Origin: SZUA-117 sp964630795
GTDB lineage: Bacteria > Pseudomonadota > Gammaproteobacteria > Steroidobacterales > Woeseiaceae
Assembly (NCBI GenBank): GCA_964630795.1
Contig: CAZVWF010000003.1
Coordinates: 1 to 64,000 of the forward strand
Length of the DNA stretch: 64,000 bases
Direction: 5' to 3'
Part shown: positions 54,615 through 63,514 of the stretch, piece after piece
Position numbering within the stretch: the first letter of the stretch is position 1
How the letters are laid out: each line of letters starts with the position of its first letter
Translations under genes and position numbers: made by a program
The notes under the pieces: model-generated
Seen by the model: only the letters and a program-made list of their open reading frames with translations
What the model was told of the DNA's origin: nothing
The model's database searches: none

Positions 54615-55592
54615 CTATCGAATCGTGTTGCCGGGCAGCAGATCGTCCGTCGTATCGAGATCTTCCGGCGCTTCCTGTTCTATGCGCGTTATCCTGGCAA
54701 TGACGCCGAATTTCGGGTGATCGAAATATCGCAATTCGTTGTTGCGCATAATTCGGTCTTCCTCGATTCGGTAGAAGGTTGATTGCGCGATAAAGACCGG
54801 GTCAAAATTGAGCGCCGCGCGAGACCCGCTGTCACCGTCTTGGCGGACACGCTCTTCCGTTGCCGACATGCGTTGGGGCGCTTTTTGCTCGAGCGACAGA
54901 TCGACTGCCATGTGCAGAAACCGGCTCAGGTAAAGCGAGATCGAGCCTTGGAGACGTAGTGGAGGATCGCCGATACGACGAAGCGGCAAAGCTTTGGTTG
55001 CCTCTTGTTCCACCGTTGGCTGAATCCAGGCTGTGTGCATGAGAGGCCGATAGGCAGCCAGCCGCTTAAGCCGGTTCCAGGCGCTTTGTAACTGGTATTC
55101 CTCCGGGGGGATCAGTTGGATGCCCCGGCTCTCGTAGGTCGGGATCTCTTCGAGTGTCTCACCCGGGAGCAGGACGAATGCCGGTTCTGCCAGTACCTCA
55201 CCCTCGATGCCGATTTCGTCAGGAATCATCACCATGGTCAGCGGCAGATCGTCGTCCATGGGCATCTCGACGTCCGGTAGCTCGTCGGCCATGACCATCT
55301 CATCGACCGGTAGCTCGGGAGGAATATCCGCTGAAAATCCGGCACCGGGCGGCGGCAGAACATCGACGACCTCGACCTCCGGCGTGAAGACTTCTGTTGT
55401 ATTCGCAGCGCTGCCTGCGTACTCGAATACAATCACCTCGATCGCGTATTCCGGGACGGGCGGTTCTTCCGCCTCCAGGATGGCCGCGTTGGGAACGAAT
55501 TGCTGTTGGGCAACGCCCGGTCCGGCGGACAGCAGGATAGCCGCGCTGAATAGCGTGTTGAGACCAAAGCGTCTCAGTGGTTCCAGGTTCAT
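54615..55592 (-). CDS. csiV: CsiV-family protein
   Basis: The 325-residue protein has a signal peptide ending near GVAQQQ. The CsiV/YcfL-like start of the mature domain is YAIEVIVFEYAG. A long Asp/Glu/Met/Pro-rich insert spans about residues 85-155. A C-terminal domain has RLAAYRPLMHTAWIQPTVEQ and RNNELRYFDHPKFGVIARIT. CsiV is a periplasmic peptidoglycan-binding protein described in Vibrio cholerae. ATG 55592 is the start; an upstream frame overlaps mfd. It follows mfd closely, as is usual. Confidence 0.87.
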   Translation of the reverse strand: MNLEPLRRFGLNTLFSAAILLSAGPGVAQQQFVPNAAILEAEEPPVPEYAIEVIVFEYAGSAANTTEVFTPEVEVVDVLPPPGAGFSADIPPELPVDEMVMADELPDVEMPMDDDLPLTMVMIPDEIGIEGEVLAEPAFVLLPGETLEEIPTYESRGIQLIPPEEYQLQSAWNRLKRLAAYRPLMHTAWIQPTVEQEATKALPLRRIGDPPLRLQGSISLYLSRFLHMAVDLSLEQKAPQRMSATEERVRQDGDSGSRAALNFDPVFIAQSTFYRIEEDRIMRNNELRYFDHPKFGVIARITRIEQEAPEDLDTTDDLLPGNTIR

Positions 55593-55605
55593 GTCATGCC
55601 CGTTG

Positions 55606-58600
55606 TCAGGAGGCCTGTTCGATCGATTGGACACTGTCCCGGGCCAGAATATCCAACAGATTTTCCAGGTGACGGAAACGCTGCTCCGGATTTTCCAGGT
55701 CCAGGCGGAACTGTAGACGATGTGCCCCACTTAATCGATAGATGTCGCCTTCGTTTTGTACCAGGTTGATCAACGCGACAGGGTCCGTGCAGGTCTGCTC
55801 GGCAAAGATAAGGTAGCCCCCTTGTTCCGCAGCATCGATCTTTTCGATACCGAGTTGCTGGGCGGCCAGTTTGAGCTCGGCGAGTCGCAGGTGATTCTTG
55901 GCGGCATCCGGTAACAGTCCGAATCGATCGATCAGTTCTACCTGCAGGTCGCGCAACTCATCTGCCGAGGAGGCGCTGGCGATGCGTTTATAGAGAATTA
56001 ACCTCAAATGCACATCCGGCACGTAGTCCTCGGGCAGCAGGGCGGGCACGTGCAGATTGATTTCAACGCCGGCATTCAGCGGTTTGTCGAGGTCTGCGAC
56101 ATCACCTTTGCGCAGGGCTTCGACAGCACGACCGAGCAGTTCCGTGTACAGGGAAAAACCGATCTCCTGGATCTGTCCGCTTTGCGTTTCGCCCAGAAGT
56201 TCACCGGCACCGCGAATTTCCAGGTCATGCGTCGCCAGCGTAAAGCCGGCGCCGAGATCTTCCAGGGAATCAATTGCCTCCAGCCGTTTGATGGCATCTG
56301 CGGTCATCGTGCGGCGAGGCGGGGCAACCAGGTAGGCGTAGGCGCGGTGGTGTGACCGTCCGACACGGCCCCGTAACTGGTGCAGTTGGGCGAGCCCGAA
56401 ACGGTCGGCACGATTGATGATGATCGTGTTGGCCGTCGGCACGTCGATGCCGGATTCAACGATCGTCGTGCAAAGGAGGACATTGAAACGGCGGTGATAA
56501 AAATCGAGCATGACCTGTTCCAGTTCACGCTCCTGCATCTGTCCGTGACCGATGCGTATGTCCGCCTCGGGAACCAGTCCGGCAAGCTTTTCCTCGATGC
56601 TGCCAATGTCCTCGATGCGATTGTGAATGAAGTAGACCTGGCCACCACGTTTGATCTCGCGCAGACAGGCTTCGCGAATCACGACATCGTTCCACTCGCT
56701 GACAAACGTCCTGACAGACAGGCGCTCCGCGGGCGGCGTCGTGATCAGCGACATTTCGCGAAGACCGCCCAGCGACATATTGAGTGTGCGCGGTATCGGT
56801 GTTGCCGTCAGTGTCAGCACGTCGATCTCGCTGCGTAGCGACTTGATCGCTTCCTTATGTCGAACCCCGAAGCGATGTTCCTCATCGACGATGACCAGGC
56901 CGACGTCCGCGAAATCTTTGGTGTGCTGCAGCAGCCGGTGTGTGCCGATGACGATGTCGACGCTGCCGCTTTTCAGTCCGGCTACAATGTCTTTGGCTTC
57001 CCGGGCCGAGCAAAATCGCGACAACACTTCCACGCGCACCGGCCAGTCCGCGAAGCGGTCACGGAAGGTCTGGCCATGTTGCTGCGCAAGCAAGGTCGTC
57101 GGCACCAGGATGGCCACCTGTTTACCGTCCTGGACGGCAGCAAAACTCGCTCGCAAGGCGACTTCTGTCTTGCCGAAGCCGACATCGCCGCAAACCACAC
57201 GGTCCATCGGCTGGTCAGAGGCCAGGTCCGCGAGCACTTCCTCGATGGTTCGGTCCTGGTCGTCGGTGAGATCAAACGGAAACCCGGCTTCGAATGCACG
57301 ATATTCCTGTTCGGGCCAGTGAAAGCGGTGCCCGGGTCGTGCTGCTCGTCGTGCATAGACATCCAGCAGTTCTGCGGCGACATCGCGAATGCGGTTGATG
57401 GCCCGTTTTTTGGCTTTGGCCCACTGATCGCTGCCCAGCCTGTGGAGGGGGGCGTTCTCAGGAGATGCACCGGTGTATCTTGAAATCCGGTCCAGCGCGT
57501 GAACCGGCACGTAGAGCTTGTCACCGTCGGCATACTCGAGATGCAGAAACTCGGCGACCACGCCGCCGGCATCAAGCGTCGTCAGTCCGTGATACCGGCC
57601 GATGCCATACTCCGAATGTACGACGGGTGACCCGGGTTCGAGATCGTTGAGCTGCCGAATGATCGATTCCGGATCCCGATCGGCGCGACGCCGCCGATTT
57701 CGCTGGCGGGGTTTGTCGCCGAAAAGCTGGTGCTCGCTGATGACCGCCAGTTTTTTCCCGGCCAGCAAGAAGCCTTCCTCAATCGGCGTGACTGCCACGC
57801 CAACCGGCATGTCACCGGCGACGAAGGTTGGCCAGTCTTCGCAACGGGTCGCGTGGATATGGCGTCCTGCGAGCAATTCGACAATGCTTTCCCTGCGCCC
57901 GGGCGAGTCCGCCGTAAACAATACTCGGCCATCGAATGATTCGAGGAATTGCATGAGTGCCTGCGCCGCGTCTTCGTAACGTGCCTCGATACGAATGGCG
58001 GGTGGCAGACTGGTTCCCGGATTGATGATGGCGGGCCCTTCCTGCAGGGTTTGCGCGCTGTAGTCGATACGCCGTACTGAGTCGACCTGTTCCAGGATGT
58101 CGGCCGGCTGATGGAAACTTTCCGACGGCGTCAGGATCGGCCGCTCAGCATCCAGGCTGCACAGTTCGTAGCGTTCGCCAATTTCCGTCCAGCTCTGTTC
58201 GACGAGTTCCTCAAGATCCTCGCCTGCAAAGATGACGGCATTGGTGGGCAGGTAATCGAGAAAACTGGCTGTCGACAAATAGAACAATGGCAGGTAGTAC
58301 TCGATACCGCCATGGGCAATGCCGTCCGATACTTCCCGGTATACCCGCGATGCTGACGGGCGCCCCTCGAATCGTTCCCGATAGCGTTGACGAAAGGCCT
58401 TGATGTCGGGCTGGTCGAGCGGGATTTCGCGCGCTGGCAGAATGCTGACCGATGACACCTTGTCGCCGGACAATTGTGATTCAGGATTGAAGAAACGCAG
58501 GCTTTCGACATCGTCGTCAAAAAAATCAATACGTAAAGGCTGGTCGGAGCCCATCGGAAAGACGTCGAGCAGCGAACCACGAACAGCGTACTCACCGTGT

Positions 58601-59097
58601 TCATCGACCTGTGGCACGCGGAGATAGCCGGCAGCGGCCAGGCTGTCAATGAATGCGCGACGATCGAGTGCCTGGTCCTGGTGCAGCTCGAGGGTGCGCG
58701 CAGAGACGTATTCGACCGGCGGCAGTCTTTGCAGCAGTGACGGACCGGAAACGATGACGATGCCGCGCGCCAGGCCGGGCAGAAGGCTCAATATTCGCAA
58801 GCGGGCAGAGATAATGTCCTGGTGCGGCGAAAAGCTGTCGTAGGGCAGGGTCTCCCATTCAACGAAGTGCATCACCGCCAGCGAATCGCCCGCGAACCAG
58901 CGAATCTCCGCTTCCAGCTGATCGGCATGTCGGGGATCATTGGCAATGAGGAGCAGCGGTGCGTCCAGCGTCGTTGCCAGTTCCACGCTGGCCAGCGCCA
59001 TGCTCGCACCGACAAGGCGGCCAATGCCGGCACGCGATGTATCGGTAGGGCTGAGGCGGTCGGCGATGTCAGAATTGATGAGAAAGGGCTGGGCCAC
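55606..59097 (-). CDS. mfd: Transcription-repair coupling factor Mfd
   Basis: Mfd removes RNA polymerase stalled at lesions and recruits UvrA. The 1163-residue protein has the N-terminal UvrB-like domains (FAGDSLAVMHFVEWETLPYD). The RNA polymerase-interacting domain includes GSPVVHSEYGIGRYHGL. The superfamily 2 translocase has CGDVGFGKTEVALRASF, VDEEHRFGV, TATPIPRTL and VESGIDVPTANTI. A C-terminal TRCF domain follows. The start is GTG 59097. It is divergent in layout from the lol block. Confidence 0.97.
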   Translation of the reverse strand: MAQPFLINSDIADRLSPTDTSRAGIGRLVGASMALASVELATTLDAPLLLIANDPRHADQLEAEIRWFAGDSLAVMHFVEWETLPYDSFSPHQDIISARLRILSLLPGLARGIVIVSGPSLLQRLPPVEYVSARTLELHQDQALDRRAFIDSLAAAGYLRVPQVDEHGEYAVRGSLLDVFPMGSDQPLRIDFFDDDVESLRFFNPESQLSGDKVSSVSILPAREIPLDQPDIKAFRQRYRERFEGRPSASRVYREVSDGIAHGGIEYYLPLFYLSTASFLDYLPTNAVIFAGEDLEELVEQSWTEIGERYELCSLDAERPILTPSESFHQPADILEQVDSVRRIDYSAQTLQEGPAIINPGTSLPPAIRIEARYEDAAQALMQFLESFDGRVLFTADSPGRRESIVELLAGRHIHATRCEDWPTFVAGDMPVGVAVTPIEEGFLLAGKKLAVISEHQLFGDKPRQRNRRRRADRDPESIIRQLNDLEPGSPVVHSEYGIGRYHGLTTLDAGGVVAEFLHLEYADGDKLYVPVHALDRISRYTGASPENAPLHRLGSDQWAKAKKRAINRIRDVAAELLDVYARRAARPGHRFHWPEQEYRAFEAGFPFDLTDDQDRTIEEVLADLASDQPMDRVVCGDVGFGKTEVALRASFAAVQDGKQVAILVPTTLLAQQHGQTFRDRFADWPVRVEVLSRFCSAREAKDIVAGLKSGSVDIVIGTHRLLQHTKDFADVGLVIVDEEHRFGVRHKEAIKSLRSEIDVLTLTATPIPRTLNMSLGGLREMSLITTPPAERLSVRTFVSEWNDVVIREACLREIKRGGQVYFIHNRIEDIGSIEEKLAGLVPEADIRIGHGQMQERELEQVMLDFYHRRFNVLLCTTIVESGIDVPTANTIIINRADRFGLAQLHQLRGRVGRSHHRAYAYLVAPPRRTMTADAIKRLEAIDSLEDLGAGFTLATHDLEIRGAGELLGETQSGQIQEIGFSLYTELLGRAVEALRKGDVADLDKPLNAGVEINLHVPALLPEDYVPDVHLRLILYKRIASASSADELRDLQVELIDRFGLLPDAAKNHLRLAELKLAAQQLGIEKIDAAEQGGYLIFAEQTCTDPVALINLVQNEGDIYRLSGAHRLQFRLDLENPEQRFRHLENLLDILARDSVQSIEQAS

Positions 59098-59159
59098 GGG
59101 ACTCGGGGAAAATCTGCGGGCCGAGATTATGGCACAGAGTCAGATTGATTCGAGATCGC

Positions 59160-59187
59160 AAAAAACACGCGCGGATAAACTGCGCGT
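59160..59187 (-). terminator. Intrinsic terminator of the small secreted-protein gene
   Basis: Read on the reverse strand, ACGCGC pairs perfectly with GCGCGT around a nine-base loop and is followed by GTTTTTT. It lies 25 bases past the stop of the small gene and before mfd. The stem and T-run are among the clearest in the window. Confidence 0.8.
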
Positions 59188-59212
59188 TTAGTCGCCAGGT
59201 GTGGAGTCGGGA

Positions 59213-59494
59213 TTACTTGCTGACCGCGTGAATAACCCGGTCGTATTCGAAAAAGACAACGAAATTGGCATATTCCCAGCGCGTGATCGGCGGGTCGCCA
59301 ACGGGCTCGCGCGTGTCAGACGGTGTACCAAAACTGGCCTCGACGGCATCCTGCGTCATGCCCCGGGTTGGTTTGCCCGCCGCATCAAATGTGGATGAGC
59401 GATCTGCTGCGCTCATATCCATGTTCTGTGCGCTGGCGCCCATTGCCAGGCCGAGCGTCAGGGCCAGTATGAGTTTTCGGGTGACGTCCGCCAT
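59213..59494 (-). CDS. Small secreted protein, BamE/OmlA-like domain
   Basis: The 93-residue protein has a signal peptide (KLILALTLGLAMGASAQ). A short mature domain follows: TRGMTQDAVEASFGTPSDTR, then PPITRWEYANFVVFFEYDRV. The GM-T-D-V-x-x-x-G-x-P and W-E-Y pattern resembles the SmpA/OmlA (BamE-like) fold. No lipobox is seen, so it is probably soluble in the periplasm. Function unknown. A strong GGAGG precedes the ATG. It has its own promoter-palindrome and terminator, so it looks monocistronic. Confidence 0.8.
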   Translation of the reverse strand: MADVTRKLILALTLGLAMGASAQNMDMSAADRSSTFDAAGKPTRGMTQDAVEASFGTPSDTREPVGDPPITRWEYANFVVFFEYDRVIHAVSK

Positions 59495-59517
59495 CGTTGC
59501 CTCCGATGCTTGAATGC

Positions 59518-59539
59518 CCGACGATTATAGTATCGTCGG
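59518..59539 (-). promoter_or_regulatory. Palindrome over the -10 of the small secreted-protein gene
   Basis: CCGACGAT and ATCGTCGG are perfect eight-base inverted arms around a six-base centre. On the reverse strand a consensus -10 (TATAAT, 59529-59524) lies within them, 30 bases before the start codon at 59494. A repressor binding here would block the promoter. The -35 is not clear (TTGTTT or TTGCAC at non-standard spacing). Confidence 0.6.
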
Positions 59540-59665
59540 AAGTGCAAAAAACAAATGAATAATCAGGATTGTTACACCTGATTGCCGCCGCCACGCTGAC
59601 CTGGTTCTCAATATTCGGGTCGGGGGAGGCAGTCGAGCCTGTTTGTCGTTCGGGGCAGTACCTCG

Positions 59666-59685
59666 AATGTGATCCGGATCACGTA
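59666..59685 (+). promoter_or_regulatory. CRP/Vfr/Clp-like binding site before lolC
   Basis: AATGTGATCCGGATCACGTA contains the perfect 14-base palindrome GTGATCCGGATCAC (59669-59682). It matches the CRP consensus (TGTGA-N6-TCACA with AAA/TTT flanks) at 17 of 22 positions by my count. The centre is about 65 bases before the lolC ATG. No clear promoter lies at the class II distance, so activation or repression cannot be chosen. Confidence 0.55.
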
Positions 59686-59740
59686 TTGCGGACCGTCGTT
59701 GCGTCGAGGTTCCGGGGTGTTTCCTGCTTTCTGTGGTTTA

Positions 59741-60994
59741 ATGCGCCGCATGATCGAACGCGCCGAATTCTTCGTTGGTCTCCGCTACCTGTGGACGAAG
59801 CGGCGGACCCGGTTCGTATCTTTCATTACCTTCATTTCAATGGCCGGCATTGCGCTGGGCGTTGCCGCATTAATCGTCATCCTGTCGGTCATGAATGGTT
59901 TCGAGGGTGAGTTGCGCGATCGACTGCTCAGCATGACAGCGCATGGCGATGTCACGGCACCGGGCGGCACGATCGAAGACTGGTCGCGAGTGAAATCGAG
60001 CGTGGAGGCGGATCCGGGTGTCTTGTCGGCTGCGCCACTGATTGAAATGGAGGGTATGGTCCGGACCGGCCGGTCATTGAACGGTGTGCTGGTGCACGGC
60101 GTGTCGCCCGACGCGGAAGGCGCGTTGTCCGGCGATACCATCAACTTCGTCGAGGGTTCGCTGGATATGCTCGTGCCCGGCGAACGCAGTATTGTGCTCG
60201 GCCGTTTCCTCGCGATTGACCTCGGCGTCGATATCGACGATGACGTCGTTCTCCTGGTTCCACGTCCGGATGGCAGTGGCTCGCTTGAACCCGTCCTGGA
60301 GCGTTACATTGTCCGGGGTGTTTTTGAGGCGGGGGTGCAGGATCACGATGCCACCCTGGCGCTTGTACATATCGACGATGCAGCGAGATTGATGTCGCTG
60401 GGCAATGCCGTTACCTCCATCCGGTTTCTGACGGATGACGTGATGTCTGCGCCAAACGTTGCAGCCCGGCTGGCGGATAGCCTGGGTGCAGACTTTTCGA
60501 CCAGCGACTGGACGATCGAAAATGAAAGTTACTTCCGGGCTATTCGCCTGGAAAAAATGATGATGTCGATCCTGCTCTCGCTAATCATTGGTGTTGCGGC
60601 GTTCAATATCATCGCGAGCCTTGTCATGGTCGTCACCGACAAGACGACAGACATCGCAATCCTCCGGACCCTGGGTATGGGGCCCGGCGATGTCGTCAAA
60701 GTATTTTTTATCCAGGGTGCGGTCATCGGCTGGCTCGGCGTGTTTACCGGTGTCGCTGCTGGTGTGCTCCTGGCATGGAACGTGCCTGCTGTGGTGCCCG
60801 TCCTCGAACAGTTTTTCGGATTTCAGATTATGCCGGGTGACGTGTATTACGTGACCGCGATACCGTCCATTCTCGAACTGGAAGATGTCGCGACTATTGC
60901 CATAGCCGCATTCGTGCTGACGTCACTCGCTACCTTGTACCCGGCCCGACGTGCCGCTGCCGTCGACCCCGCTGTCGCGCTGAGGTACGAATAG
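59741..60994 (+). CDS. lolC: Lipoprotein-releasing ABC transporter permease (LolC/LolE)
   Basis: This is one of two paralogous permeases of the LolCDE complex, which lifts outer-membrane-bound lipoproteins from the inner membrane to LolA. The 417-residue protein has IGLRYL-type FVGLRYLWTKRRTRFVSFIT at the N terminus. A membrane helix, a large periplasmic domain and three C-terminal helices with the MacB/FtsX fold (VTDKTTDIAILRTLGMGPGD) follow. ATG 59741 or 59750 fits the family start; the upstream in-frame GTG 59669 lies inside a palindrome. Which of the two is LolC is not determinable here. Confidence 0.93.
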   Translation: MRRMIERAEFFVGLRYLWTKRRTRFVSFITFISMAGIALGVAALIVILSVMNGFEGELRDRLLSMTAHGDVTAPGGTIEDWSRVKSSVEADPGVLSAAPLIEMEGMVRTGRSLNGVLVHGVSPDAEGALSGDTINFVEGSLDMLVPGERSIVLGRFLAIDLGVDIDDDVVLLVPRPDGSGSLEPVLERYIVRGVFEAGVQDHDATLALVHIDDAARLMSLGNAVTSIRFLTDDVMSAPNVAARLADSLGADFSTSDWTIENESYFRAIRLEKMMMSILLSLIIGVAAFNIIASLVMVVTDKTTDIAILRTLGMGPGDVVKVFFIQGAVIGWLGVFTGVAAGVLLAWNVPAVVPVLEQFFGFQIMPGDVYYVTAIPSILELEDVATIAIAAFVLTSLATLYPARRAAAVDPAVALRYE

Positions 60995-62242
60995 ATGGCA
61001 GGCCGATTCGAACTCTGGGTTGGCCGGCGCTATGTGCGTTCTCGCAGCAGCAACGGATTCATCTCTTTGATCTCGGCGATTTCTATGCTCGGTATTGCAA
61101 TAGCCGTCGCGGTGCTGATCGTCGTACTGTCTGTCGTTAATGGGTTCGAGCGCGAGCTTCGGGATCGCCTTTTGGCGATGTCTGCCCATGCCACGATCGA
61201 ACACCCGGACGGTCGACTGGCATTGTGGCAAAGCTGGATCGAACTCGCCGAGACCCGCACGGATGTCGAAGCTGCGGCGCCATTCGTCAGTGGCCAGGGA
61301 TTGCTTGTCCATACGCATGACCTCAGTGGCGCGGAGTTTCGGGGTATTGATCCGGTTATGGAGTCAGGGGTTTCCGGCATTGGCGATACGTTGCTCGAGG
61401 GCAACCTCGGTTCGCTGGTAGCCGGCGAGTACAACATTGTGATCGGGAGCGAACTCGCGGATGCACTTGACGCGACGGTGGGTGACAGACTGACGCTGAC
61501 CCTGGCTGAAGGCATCGTCACACCCGTCGGTGTTGTGCCGCGAACGAAGCGGTTCACGGTCAGCGGTATCTATCGTGTGGGCATGTACGAGTTTGATCGA
61601 CGACTGGCGTTCATCCATTTGCAGGATGCACAAAAACTGTTCCGCAAATCCGAAGATGTCACCGGGATACGGCTGTCGGTCAGCGATGTCTTCAACGCAC
61701 CGAGTATCGTTCGCGAAACGGCCCTCGAAGGTGGCGGCGGTGTTCTGATCAATGACTGGACGCGTCATCACGTTAATTTCTTTCGATCAATTCAGATCAC
61801 CAAGTCCATTCTATTCGTTATTCTGCTCATGGTGATCGCTGTTGCTGCATTCAATATTGTTTCAACGCTGGTCATGGTTGTGAAAGACAAGCAATCCGAT
61901 ATTGCAATTCTGCGCACCGCTGGAGCGACGCCGGCGGATATCTTGCGGATATTCATTACGCAGGGGGGTGTGATCGGTATAGTCGGAACCATGGCGGGCG
62001 TGTTACTCGGGGTGACGCTTGCCCTCAACCTCGAAAACATCGTTCAGTTCACGGAAGGAGTACTCGGTATCAAGATTCTCGCTGCCGACGTTTATTTCAT
62101 CAGCGACCTGCCGTCCGATCTCCGGCTGCCGGACGTTCTGAAGATTGCCTTCATTGCCCTGGTCCTCGCTCTACTGTCCACGCTGTACCCGGCATGGCGC
62201 GGCGCACGCACCCTGCCAGCGGAGGCGCTGCGTTATGACTGA
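60995..62242 (+). CDS. lolE: Lipoprotein-releasing ABC transporter permease (LolE/LolC)
   Basis: The second 415-residue permease directly follows the first stop codon. It has WVGRRYVRSRSSNGFISLIS, four membrane helices with a periplasmic domain between the first and second, and KDKQSDIAILRTAGATPADI near the C-terminal helices. It overlaps lolD by eight bases. The order permease-permease-ATPase differs from E. coli lolC-lolD-lolE. Confidence 0.93.
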   Translation: MAGRFELWVGRRYVRSRSSNGFISLISAISMLGIAIAVAVLIVVLSVVNGFERELRDRLLAMSAHATIEHPDGRLALWQSWIELAETRTDVEAAAPFVSGQGLLVHTHDLSGAEFRGIDPVMESGVSGIGDTLLEGNLGSLVAGEYNIVIGSELADALDATVGDRLTLTLAEGIVTPVGVVPRTKRFTVSGIYRVGMYEFDRRLAFIHLQDAQKLFRKSEDVTGIRLSVSDVFNAPSIVRETALEGGGGVLINDWTRHHVNFFRSIQITKSILFVILLMVIAVAAFNIVSTLVMVVKDKQSDIAILRTAGATPADILRIFITQGGVIGIVGTMAGVLLGVTLALNLENIVQFTEGVLGIKILAADVYFISDLPSDLRLPDVLKIAFIALVLALLSTLYPAWRGARTLPAEALRYD

Positions 62243-62924
62243 GTCCGGATCGGTCCTCGAATGCCACCAGGTTACGCGTCGGTTCCGCGAAGGTGGCTCG
62301 ACGCTCGAGGTCCTGAGTGGCGTAGACCTCAGCGTTGGTACGGCTGAGCGCCTGGCCATCATCGGGGCGTCAGGTTCAGGCAAGACGACCTTGTTGCAGA
62401 TCATGGGTGGACTGGATGAACCCTCCTCGGGAGAGGTCTTCATCAATGGACAGTCGCTCTCCAGTTCGAATGAAAAAGAAAAGGGGCTGTTGCGTAATCG
62501 CTATCTTGGCTTCGTCTATCAGTTTCATCATTTGCTGCCCGAGTTTACGGCGCTGGAAAACGTCGCAATGCCCCTGCTGATTCGACGAGACAGTCGCGCA
62601 GATGCGATGCAACAGGCCGCAGAACTGCTCGACAGGGTAGGCCTCGCTGAACGTCTCGATCACAAGCCAGGTGAATTGTCTGGCGGCGAGCGGCAACGGG
62701 CAGCGGTGGCACGTGCTTTGATTACAAGGCCCGGGCTGGTGCTTGCCGACGAACCGACCGGCAACCTGGATGCCGGCAATGGTACTCACGTTCTGGAGTT
62801 GATGCTGGCGCTGAATCAGGAACTGGAGACCAGCCTGGTTATCGTGACGCACGATCATTCGATCGCAGCACAAATGGATCGCGTCCTCGTCCTCGAGAAC
62901 GGTACGCTCAACCCGGGTAATTAG
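62235..62924 (+). CDS. lolD: Lipoprotein-releasing ABC transporter ATP-binding protein
   Basis: LolD powers lipoprotein release. The 229-residue ATPase has Walker A (IIGASGSGKTTLLQIMGGLD), the FVYQFHHLLPEFTALENVAM Q-loop region, the signature LSGGERQRAAVARAL, Walker B with ADEPTGNLD, and the switch HDHS. ATG 62235 lies inside the previous gene. Its stop overlaps by four bases the end of the reverse-strand DUF2062 gene. Confidence 0.96.
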   Translation: MTESGSVLECHQVTRRFREGGSTLEVLSGVDLSVGTAERLAIIGASGSGKTTLLQIMGGLDEPSSGEVFINGQSLSSSNEKEKGLLRNRYLGFVYQFHHLLPEFTALENVAMPLLIRRDSRADAMQQAAELLDRVGLAERLDHKPGELSGGERQRAAVARALITRPGLVLADEPTGNLDAGNGTHVLELMLALNQELETSLVIVTHDHSIAAQMDRVLVLENGTLNPGN

Positions 62925-63447
62925 TCCTTGCGTCGCGCGCGTCGACGGGCCAGGTAGTCAGAGATCGAGGCACGCCAGAGTAGATCCAGACCGACGTATC
63001 CGATGGTGGCTATTGCCGTGCCGAGCAGCAGACAGCCGAGCAACAGCGGTTGCCATAGTATGGCAAGACGCTGGGCCAGCCATGCAAACGACATCTCGAA
63101 CTCGAATGGACGCGGCGGAACGCCGAGCACCCACACGCCGATTTCGTAGCCGAAGTAGTACATCGGGCCCATGGTGACCGGGTTCGAGACGAATGTGCAG
63201 ATCGCTGCGACGGGGACATTCACGCGCAAAAGCGTCGCCAGGACTATGGCGGTGAGGATATGGCCTGGAAAGGGGAGGTAGGCGACAAATAGTCCCAGTG
63301 CANNNNNNNNNNNNNNNNNNNGACCGTCCGGCGCCGCACCCCCCAAAGATTGGGGTCGTGCAGCAGGTGATCGATCGGTGCGATCCACCAGCGATTCTTG
63401 AGCTGATCACGATTCAGGCGAAATTGTCGAAAAAAGCGTCTTGGCAT
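62921..63447 (-). CDS. DUF2062 membrane protein, interrupted by an assembly gap
   Basis: The N-terminal part (MPRRFFRQFRLNRDQLKNRW and LLHDPNLWGVRRRTV) and the C-terminal part (ALGLFVAYLPFPGHILTAIV, FVSNPVTMGPMYYFGYEIG) together match DUF2062 proteins, which commonly lie beside comEC. They are in different frames across the N run at 63303-63321. Family alignment suggests about four codons are missing, so the gap length, and not a real frameshift, is the likely cause. Function unknown; two or three membrane helices in the C-terminal half. Confidence 0.82.
63303..63321. other. Assembly gap of 19 N
   Basis: Nineteen undetermined bases lie inside the DUF2062 gene. The flanking reading frames join only if the true length leaves remainder 2 on division by 3 (for example 11, 17 or 20); 19 does not. 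The run therefore is a placeholder or a slightly wrong estimate. Confidence 0.95.
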
Positions 63448-63514
63448 TTTCCTGCCGATAGGGCCTGATCGCAGGCGGACGAAGTGAGCGGCATATTAAC
63501 GATTATTGACCGAC

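Noticed and set aside
62921..63447. DUF2062 gene as a pseudogene with a frameshift
   Set aside because: The frame change coincides exactly with the run of N, so an assembly artefact is the simpler explanation.
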